Shown piece by piece: positions 8,751 through 15,100 of a stretch of DNA of 17,683 bases; within the stretch, counting starts at the first letter, position 1; each line of letters starts with the position of its first letter. The stretch comes from Gracilaria caudata (taxonomy: Eukaryota; Rhodophyta; Florideophyceae; Gracilariales; Gracilariaceae): contig JASCIV010000518.1 in the NCBI GenBank assembly GCA_030374735.1, forward strand, positions 1-17,683, written 5' to 3'. The translations under genes were made by a program, and so were the position numbers. The notes under the pieces were generated by a model. It worked only from the letters and a program-made list of their open reading frames with translations, was not told the DNA's origin and ran no database searches.

Positions 8751-9678
8751 TCATAGAGAAAATGAAGACGATGAATCGGAACATAATCCGGAGCCAGCAG
8801 ATTGTTGAGAACGTTCTGCCTTTAAAGTGAGGGCGATGTCAATGTCCAAATGTAGGTGAGTCGTCAAGAAAGTTTTCAACTCCCTGCTTATGTCTCCACG
8901 CTCTTGTTGCAGGGCTTGGGTTTTTTTCGAGACAGAAATCAAGTTGAGCTTGATGACACTTCTCCGTTTGTTCCAGGTACTCTTCATAAGCAAGCAACTG
9001 GGATTGTTGCTGTGAAAGAGTGCCTTCCAACGTTGAGAGGTGCTCTCTAAAAGATTGTATGGTTACATCCTTGTCACCCATCTGCGCGATGTAATCGTTG
9101 AGATGCCTTATGGTCAACAAGTGAGAGTCGATCTCATCACCACTATGAGCAAAAAGAATTTTGAGATTATGAATCTCTTCTTCCAATATGTTAACTTCTT
9201 CGGTCAGAGACGTGCATTCGTTTTTGATTTCCAATGCATTCTGGGATGTTCTTTCCAGTTCCGCATGAAGTTCGCTAATTTCTATTTCCGAACGTCGCAA
9301 ATGAATCGGAGCAAGCTCTTTCTCGACCTCACAGCTTTCAAGATTCTCCAAAGCCGTGTTTCTGTTCGCAATCGCTTCGTCACGTTGCGAGGTTCTCACC
9401 TGTTTCTCTTCTACAGAAACTTCCAGATATCTTTGAGAAACACCATAGCGTTTCTCGCATTCTGCAAGAGCGCACGATAGAGTTACGTTCCTGTTTTCCA
9501 GATCAGCGTTCTGGCTTTGAAGGCCATAGACTTCTTCGTTCTGCTCCTCGGTTAACTTCCCGTTCTCAGAGTTCAGCTCCTCAATCATGCTCCTGTAGTA
9601 AAAATGAGCCGCAGAAAACCCAACAACTGCAGTCATCAACGGAATAACCAAAGAACCTACGGCGTCCAGAATTGCCTT
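8751..9678 (-). pseudogene. Frameshifted paralogue of the coiled-coil protein (copy 2)
   Basis: This is a diverged tandem paralogue of 6813-7757, and homology covers nearly its full length. It has the hydrophobic segment IPLMTAVVGFSAAHFYY, RYGV, NLKIL...DEIDSH...HLNDYIA, the segment QAQLDFCLEK and finally LDIDIALTLKAERSQ. The reading frame changes at a run of seven T on the plus strand (8921-8927). Upstream of the run, frame 9651-8839 matches copy 1; downstream, frame 8993-8751 continues the match without a gap. One extra A on the coding strand accounts for it. The position matching copy 1's initiator Met reads ATT (9670-9672). No in-frame ATG lies between the upstream stop (9817-9819) and 9636, which is inside the membrane segment. 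It may be a recent pseudogene, a sequencing error, or a gene with an upstream exon. No other stop interrupts it. Confidence 0.7.
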
Positions 9679-10137
9679 AAGCCTACCTGCACGTTCATAT
9701 GTGTGTATGGGCCGAAAAATGATTTCAGAAGCTGACTTGTTGAAGAGACAAAGTAGAACGTAGATCCACAGGTCATTGCGTTGGAGAAAAGAATGGAGAA
9801 GAACTAAGCAACAGAATTAGCTATTTATCCAGAAAATAACTTCACAGCAAGAATTCAAAAAGAGGACCACAATTTGGGCTTTCTTCAGTTGTAATTCAAT
9901 ACTCTTTTTGTTCTTCGCAAGAAAAGCAACTCGCAAAAGCAAGTTTATTTTTGCTTGGTGCCCGGAATTTGGCTCCAACGCCGTGGAAGGACTTCACCCG
10001 AGGGTATTCAAAAAATAATTGTACACAGCAGCTAAATATCGCCTGCGAGTAAGGTAGATAGTGGTGATGTATTTTACAGATGGGCGTGAAGTTCATGCAG
10101 ACGTTATAAGGGTTGTCGAGGAGGCAAGCACTTGCTA

Positions 10138-10281
10138 ATGAGAGAAACGAAGGATGGGCAAGACTCGGATGTTGACGATCGGAAGAGTATGCCGATGTTC
10201 AGGGGAGGACAAGACAAAATCATGAAAAGCAAAATTGTAGACAAGGCGAACATTAGGAAAAGCAAGAAGCACAGGGGCTGA
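10138..10281 (+). CDS. Short charged ORF, unknown
   Basis: A 47-codon ATG frame encodes a highly charged Lys/Arg/Asp-rich peptide. The tract is purine-rich, as in the coding strand of Utp14, but no motif is recognisable. It overlaps the direct-repeat region. It may be an exon or chance. Confidence 0.15.
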   Translation: MRETKDGQDSDVDDRKSMPMFRGGQDKIMKSKIVDKANIRKSKKHRG

Positions 10282-10478
10282 CTGACTGTAGGGAGTGCCA
10301 GAAAGGGGATGTTAGGGGTTATCGGAATGGATCAGGAACTCTTCTGAAGACAGTGCCTGTGTTGTATGTCGGGCCGTATTTGTGACTTGTTGTTTTGGCA
10401 AAATATGGACACTGACTGACGACTTTGGTGGAGAAAGCCGTCACTATCTTATTTTTTGATTATTTTTGGAGCACTTTG

Positions 10479-10536
10479 ACTACCAGATCTGGCATTTTGG
10501 TTACTACTTGACTAATAGTTTTGCCAGTTTGGTAGT
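10479..10536. repeat. Imperfect inverted repeat
   Basis: ACTACCAGATCTGGCA (10479-10494) is nearly complementary to TGCCAGTTTGGTAGT (10522-10536), with 27 bases between them. The left arm itself contains CCAGATCTGG, a perfect 10-bp palindrome. Confidence 0.7.
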
Positions 10537-10807
10537 GACAAATACGCCCCTGGTTATAAGGGCTGCAGAGGAGTAAGTAAAAGAGAGGATGTACGGGATG
10601 TGAGCAAGGCTAGGGGCAGAAACGAGCTTACATGTGCCGAAGATACAGATTGCGAAACGCAAGCAAAGAGAAATCAGAATGAGAGCGTTGAGAAGAGAGG
10701 GCTGTTCAGGTAAAAGAGTTTTAATGGAAGTGAAAGGATAAGCGGAAGCAGGACAACACAAGTGGCGTGAAATAGGTGCTTGCTGTGATATAAATTGAAA
10801 AGGAAAG

Positions 10808-11041
10808 ATGAAGGCCACTCAGAGAAGCAAGTGGCTGGAGGGCGGAAAGGTAAAGAGAGCGTTGATGAAAAGCACGCGCCTGGTGCAGATGGGAAGCAAG
10901 CATTTCTGTGGCAATGAGCCCAGGGCATTCAGCAAAGCAGCGCATATGGCAAAAAGAACCGACAACGAATGGGCTCCACCACCGGAAGAAGTGGACGCCA
11001 AAACGGAAGTGAATACTTTTAATACATTTCTGCGAGTCTGA
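10808..11041 (+). CDS. Small basic ORF, unknown
   Basis: A 77-codon frame has a true ATG, a basic N-terminal half and a PPPEEVDAK segment near the C-terminus. Its codon choice is not obviously random, but no domain is recognisable. It faces the sulfotransferase tail to tail. It might be a small protein or the last exon of a spliced gene. Confidence 0.22.
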   Translation: MKATQRSKWLEGGKVKRALMKSTRLVQMGSKHFCGNEPRAFSKAAHMAKRTDNEWAPPPEEVDAKTEVNTFNTFLRV

Positions 11042-11408
11042 CTTGTGTCTATATTTAGATCCTCACCTGCCCGTGTTTAAGATGCATGACGCGTGTTTGA
11101 CGCGTAAAAGATCGTTTTACAGTTGCAAATATAAGCTCCCCCTCGATCCATGTCTGCCGCGCATCAAGATTCTTGACATGGTGTCAAGAAACAAAAGGGG
11201 GAGGACATTGTGGCAGAGTAGATGTCGGCGTGACATTTATTCTCGCACACGTGCGCGCAGGAGCTCCCCACCAGCTGCATGTTTCATATGGTAAAGCCTT
11301 TTGGACAAACGCATTCATTCTGGAAAGTCGAGAAATTGATTATCTGGAAGCTATAGAAGTTATCGGAACTTCTGGGATGTAATGTTTACTATGCCAACAG
11401 TCTACGAA

Positions 11409-12314
11409 TTATCGCGTTAGAAACTCAAGCACCTTCTTCAATCCGCTGTGGTTGTGCGTCTCTGCACGGTGAGTCATGCGAAGATGCAGTCCGTCGTCAT
11501 CTTCAATCTCGAAATCTTTCAGCAGGTCCCCAACATCAGCGTGGTGAATATTATAGCTTTTCACATCTGCATCACAACGAAGCGCTTGTAACAAATCCGA
11601 CAGGTCGCGTGTCAACTGTGACTTGCGGATCACATAATCCGGATTGGGCCTTTCAATTTCATTGGTGTTGAGAGCAGTGCTCAAATCCTTCCAGAACGGA
11701 TAAGAATTCAACAGCTGCACATGCGTTCTTTGTTCCTTAAGGTCTGCAAAAGCCTGCTTCAGTTGAGACTCGCTGAGGGACCCGTTTCCATGTCTACCAA
11801 GCTGTCGATACTTCATGACGGACCATACTCGTTCCTTCATGGGCGCTGTGGAAGAAATGTAAAATAGCGAATCACATCCGTTGTACAGGTGCTGCAATGA
11901 TGAAGCATTCATGAAAAAGTGACGCGATACGAGCCCCACGTTGGCAAACGGTTGATCCAACATGTTAAATACATCGCCAGCTCTAGATTCGCTACCCATC
12001 CACTTCGGCTGCTTGTATCCCAAAACCTTCAAACACCGGCCCAGTGTTTTACTGATCGTAGTGGAGCCTGTTCGCGGTGGGCGGTCGTATACAATGCATC
12101 GTTTGCCTTCGGGTTCATCGACGTTTGTGGGCATTGAAGATCGGACTTGTTGTGGTTTGAGTAGATTTTGATCAAACATGGCGCTCGAGAAGGGAGAGAA
12201 AATTAGGTTACTGGGCGAAGCTTCAGAAATGCTGATGAGGTAGATGGACAACAAAAACTCCAGAAAACATAAGAATAGAACCACGAAAAGAAACTTCACG
12301 TTGCCAGCTGCCAT
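11409..12314 (-). CDS. Type II membrane sulfotransferase (Golgi carbohydrate type)
   Basis: The predicted enzyme transfers sulfate from PAPS to a sugar hydroxyl, probably in the Golgi lumen. The 301-residue product starts at ATG 12314 with a short cytosolic end and a strong signal-anchor helix (about 8-28), the standard type II topology. The PAPS 5'-phosphosulfate loop is clear: CIVYDRPPRTGSTTISKT (73-90). A candidate 3'-phosphate-binding segment is SSTAPMKERVWSVMKY (154-169), where the usual RxPxxRxxS pattern is altered. Three N-glycosylation sequons (NAS 136, NGS 177, NHS 288) fit a luminal domain. The loop most resembles the P-(R/K)-T-G-S-T loops of heparan/uronyl 2-O-type sulfotransferases. 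The acceptor cannot be deduced; in a red alga a sulfated galactan is plausible. The size is at the small end for Golgi sulfotransferases. No intron is needed. Confidence 0.82.
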   Translation of the reverse strand: MAAGNVKFLFVVLFLCFLEFLLSIYLISISEASPSNLIFSPFSSAMFDQNLLKPQQVRSSMPTNVDEPEGKRCIVYDRPPRTGSTTISKTLGRCLKVLGYKQPKWMGSESRAGDVFNMLDQPFANVGLVSRHFFMNASSLQHLYNGCDSLFYISSTAPMKERVWSVMKYRQLGRHGNGSLSESQLKQAFADLKEQRTHVQLLNSYPFWKDLSTALNTNEIERPNPDYVIRKSQLTRDLSDLLQALRCDADVKSYNIHHADVGDLLKDFEIEDDDGLHLRMTHRAETHNHSGLKKVLEFLTR

Positions 12315-12518
12315 GATACGTCAACGTTAACCAAGCGAATCGAAAGAATAATGGCAGAACTAGGAACTGGTTTAAAGGGATAATGGAGATGCAGATTAAA
12401 ATGAGAGTGGATAGAACGGCGAGTGAACACGGGATAGTTAGGACAAGGGTAACGAGCAATGCTTTCGGTGTGGCGCTTTTATTCTGAAATGGCTTTTAGC
12501 ACGAGGTAGAGGGGTCTG

Positions 12519-12887
12519 CTAAGCACGAAGAATGAGCACCCCAAGCGAGGCCTTTTTCGGTATGGTGCCACTTTTGGTATGTTCGAAGGGTGCTCCCAAG
12601 CGGTGCTCAGAAAAAGCTTCCCGGATACAGCCGATAGGTGGCTCTCCATGCCTTGCTGGCAGCTCTGCTCCATCGTGATGATTGGGCAAAGTTCCGGACA
12701 GCCAATGCCCAATCTCGCGCTTCATACCCATCAAGTGTCGTACGTGGGCATGTGTCACACCTTGTGCTTTGTCCACGTCGCCAACGTCTCGGGAGTAGTG
12801 GAGTCCACCCGTGGGAGTCGTCGTTTTCGTTGCCAAGGATATGCCTGTGAATTCTCGTACCTTCGTACCTTCGTACCTTCGTATCAT
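12519..12887 (-). CDS. Unidentified ORF overlapping an 8-bp repeat
   Basis: A 122-codon frame starts at a true ATG (12887). Its first codons are the 8-bp repeat itself, read as IRRYEGTKV. No family is recognised. Other frames on both strands are open over the same DNA, which weakens the case. Confidence 0.18.
   Translation of the reverse strand: MIRRYEGTKVREFTGISLATKTTTPTGGLHYSRDVGDVDKAQGVTHAHVRHLMGMKREIGHWLSGTLPNHHDGAELPARHGEPPIGCIREAFSEHRLGAPFEHTKSGTIPKKASLGVLILRA
12856..12883. repeat. Tandem 8-bp unit CGTACCTT, 3.5 copies
   Basis: Three perfect copies (12856-12863, 12864-12871, 12872-12879) are followed by CGTA. The unit is the reverse complement, rotated, of the one at 6234-6249. Confidence 0.9.
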
Positions 12888-12972
12888 GAGTAGCGCTCAT
12901 TTTACACCGTACCACAATTGCCGACAAGCTTGAAACCACACCTCGTCGTCCTTCCTACCCGCTCCCTTCTCT

Positions 12973-13149
12973 ATGTCGATCTCCGCCTCTTGCTGGTCCT
13001 CTCGATCCCATTCGCACTTTCCCACCGTCGATCTTTCTTTGAACACATATCCGGTGGCCAGCATTGCCCGATTCCCAGCCACTTTACGAGCCCTGGAGAA
13101 AGGAAACCAAACTGTATCCCGCCCGCCATCCGTCCATCTTCCATCATAA
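12973..13149 (+). CDS. Short Ser-rich ORF after a pyrimidine-rich leader
   Basis: A 58-codon ATG frame encodes a Ser/Arg/His-rich N-terminus (MSISASCWSSRSHSHF) that loosely resembles a targeting peptide. It directly follows a CT-rich tract like those upstream of the firm genes. No downstream exon could be established. Confidence 0.18.
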   Translation: MSISASCWSSRSHSHFPTVDLSLNTYPVASIARFPATLRALEKGNQTVSRPPSVHLPS

Positions 13150-13179
13150 TCTTCGTCACCCGAGCCTCTCTCGTTCTAA

Positions 13180-13510
13180 ATGCCCCACGCACAAGATTCC
13201 GCTCATCGCTCCCGTCTGACACCGTACCCCATTCTTGACTACGCTTGCTTCTACATCGTCCACTACCTCCTGCACTGCTGAAGCAGCTCAAAGAAGCGGC
13301 CATTATGATTGTAAGCCATGCGGCCTCAATCACAAACAGAGCCTGACGCTTTTATCCGCCTATCGTGACGTTGGAATCCATGTGCACTGCCTTGGTGGTA
13401 CGGTTCAGGGTGATGAAGGAATTTTTACGGCATTGAGTATAAGAAGATCAGGTGAAGGAACGCTTAAAAGTGGCTTGGACTCTTACGGAACTAGGTGGGT
13501 GGATTTATGA
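13180..13510 (+). other. Possible unassigned exon(s) on the plus strand
   Basis: An ATG at 13180 opens a 33-codon frame ending LDYACFYIVHYLLHC. A second frame, open from about 13218 to 13510, gives about 97 residues with a CKPC pair and no ATG. A third short frame reads LLKQLKEAAIMI up to a donor-like GTAAGC at 13311-13316. All look protein-like, but they overlap in different frames, so at most one is real. I recognise no family. Confidence 0.2.
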
Positions 13511-14377
13511 TAGTAGTTAAGGAAGCGGGTTCTATGGTCGGTGACGGCAAGGTGGAATGAACATGAGTACATGTACGTGTGCGAGAGAATAGAGCTCTCA
13601 TAATACGAAAGAGCAGATTGACCACGGGAAGACCTTCTTTACTTTCCCACTTTCAACGTGAGGGAGAGCGGCGGAGCGTGCGCACGCGTTTCGTGAGCGG
13701 GCGTAGTTGACGTTTTGATTGCTTGCCAAATAGAAGAACAACATATCACGACGCGGAAAGACCAACTTTACTCCACCAGCAGCTCGAGATTGGCGGGATC
13801 GACGTTTCAGCGACGAACGAGGTGGAAGGCAACGACTTGAGAAACTGGTGGCTTATTGCTTGACAATGCAGATAAGAGTAATGAGTAAGGCAGATGGGCT
13901 ATCAAAGACGTTTATCGCGTTTCAAAGTAAACTATCTCGATCGTTCACATTTCAGAATTGGAGGAGAGAGAGGCAGTTTAGACTACAGTCCGCATCAGGA
14001 TGGATGGTAGCTTACGGAACGCTTCGCTCAGACGGGTAGATATTTCGGCAAACGTTATACGAACGATCTCGGACGCGAAGAAGAGTCAAGACCAAGCTCA
14101 CAGCACAGCACGGATTATAATACAATAGGTTTACTTGCTCTTTCTCGAGCTGCCTACCGTTGGTACAAGCTTTAGGGTTTGTGCTCGTACCGGAGGCGGG
14201 CACGCGCTCAGAAAAACGTACTCACAAACAAAGTGCTTTCGGAGTCTCGTCGCCACGTGCCCTCTTCACCCCCGGCACTCGCACAGTTCCGCTCACGATC
14301 AAGCTGTCGGGGAAATGTACTTTCAAATACGTTGATTTCGAAATCCCCTTCAGACTTGCAACCGCTTTTTTTTTGCT

Positions 14378-15100
14378 TCATCCAAACGTAATGGTGGCCC
14401 CAAGCTCACTAAGATGGTCCCGTCCGTTCTCCACCAGCTCAGCTGCTTCTTCGTTACTACCCATTTCTACCTCAGCCACTCTTACGTCCCCATGTAGAGT
14501 TAGATCTAACACCTGGCCTCCCTTGCTCTCACAAAAATCCATAATCCACATATCAGTGAATATGGAGGGTGGAAGACTAGCTATCACCACTTTGTTCGAA
14601 CATTTGCTCGGGTTTGGCTGATTAGATGTTATTGCCGCTTCTGTACGCGGCACACTCGCCTGATTAGCGCCACCTGATAGATTTGGCTGTGTGGGCTGCA
14701 CAGACCGCGACGTCGACGTGCTCATGGCCCCGACGACGCTCCTAGGCGTGTGCGGATGCGGATCGCATCGCAGCCTTGGCAAAACTCCTCGGAACAATTT
14801 TGCCTTTCTTGGCTTTGAAACACCTCCACGAGCCCCTGGTGTGGGTTTGCTCCGTGTGGATCTCCGTTTCGTTCCACGTGTTTCTTTGCCGCCCTTTGCC
14901 AAGAAGGATGACAGCTTGCACTGCTTGGGGAAAGCAGTTTTGCCGTGCCCAATTTCAAAGCGGCAAAGCCATTCCGTGACGGCAACCGGCCTGTATCCGA
15001 GCCGAAACGCCAAGATACACAGCATAGTAAATGAAAGCATAGGGTTAGACATGTACAAGTCTCCCACTACGTCCACAAACAAGCATTTCAAAAACTCCAT
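14378..15100 (-). CDS. Hypothetical protein with RRM-like C-terminus
   Basis: The 240-residue frame starts at ATG 15100. Residues 21-35 are hydrophobic, 57-108 are strongly basic, and 126-166 are Ser/Gln/Pro/Asn-rich. Residues 169-239 follow the RRM order: beta1 VVIASLPPS, helix, beta2 VLDLTLHG, beta3 VRVAEVEM, helix SNEEAAELVEN and beta4 GATITFG. The RNP1 aromatics are missing, so RNA binding is uncertain and the domain may instead mediate protein contacts. An internal ATG at 14725 (residue 126) would give a 115-residue protein that is mostly this domain, and it is a credible alternative start. The plus strand is also open over part of the region, but its product lacks any domain pattern. 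Confidence 0.45.
   Translation of the reverse strand: MEFLKCLFVDVVGDLYMSNPMLSFTMLCILAFRLGYRPVAVTEWLCRFEIGHGKTAFPKQCKLSSFLAKGGKETRGTKRRSTRSKPTPGARGGVSKPRKAKLFRGVLPRLRCDPHPHTPRSVVGAMSTSTSRSVQPTQPNLSGGANQASVPRTEAAITSNQPNPSKCSNKVVIASLPPSIFTDMWIMDFCESKGGQVLDLTLHGDVRVAEVEMGSNEEAAELVENGRDHLSELGATITFG

Larger units (their letters stand above)
10103..10577. repeat. Imperfect direct repeat pair (10103-10128 and 10553-10577)
   Basis: Both copies begin GTTATAAGGG and continue with a similar T/C-TG...GAGGAG...AAG pattern over about 26 bases. Weaker purine-rich similarity seems to extend beyond. This suggests an old local duplication with 450-bp spacing. The middle part between the copies is not repeated. 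Confidence 0.45.
9679..11408. other. Intergenic region with short unassigned ORFs
   Basis: No recognised gene lies here. The plus strand is purine-rich between about 10100 and 10950 and holds two charged ATG-initiated frames (10138-10281 and 10808-11041). A minus frame with ATG at 10096 runs 66 codons to 9896 without recognisable motifs. The area also holds an imperfect direct repeat (10103/10553) and an imperfect inverted repeat (10479-10536). TTTATT at 11236-11241, AATAAA on the minus strand, is a possible polyadenylation signal for the sulfotransferase. Confidence 0.4.
12315..14377. other. Long interval without a firm gene
   Basis: 12315-12480 is the presumed promoter of the sulfotransferase. 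12519-12887 is open in several frames on both strands. 12856-12883 holds the 8-bp repeat. 12897-13240 is pyrimidine-rich on the plus strand, like the leaders of Utp14 and the lyase, and leads into short protein-like frames up to 13510. Between 13511 and 14377 I see only short frames without recognisable motifs. Confidence 0.4.

Noticed and set aside
8915..8935. Programmed -1 ribosomal frameshift at the heptamer A AAA AAC in coiled-coil copy 2
   Set aside because: The heptamer is present in the right phase, but continuing the homologous frame needs a +1 shift (or loss of one A). A -1 slip leads to a stop after about ten codons.
12223..12459. Hydrophobic minus-strand ORF overlapping the sulfotransferase start in another frame
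   Set aside because: It starts with TTG and overlaps the well-supported signal-anchor coding sequence. Its hydrophobicity reflects T-rich promoter DNA.
14160..14621. 153-codon plus-strand ORF overlapping the RRM-like gene
   Set aside because: It starts with TTG, shows no domain, and its 3' half is antisense to the more structured minus-strand frame.
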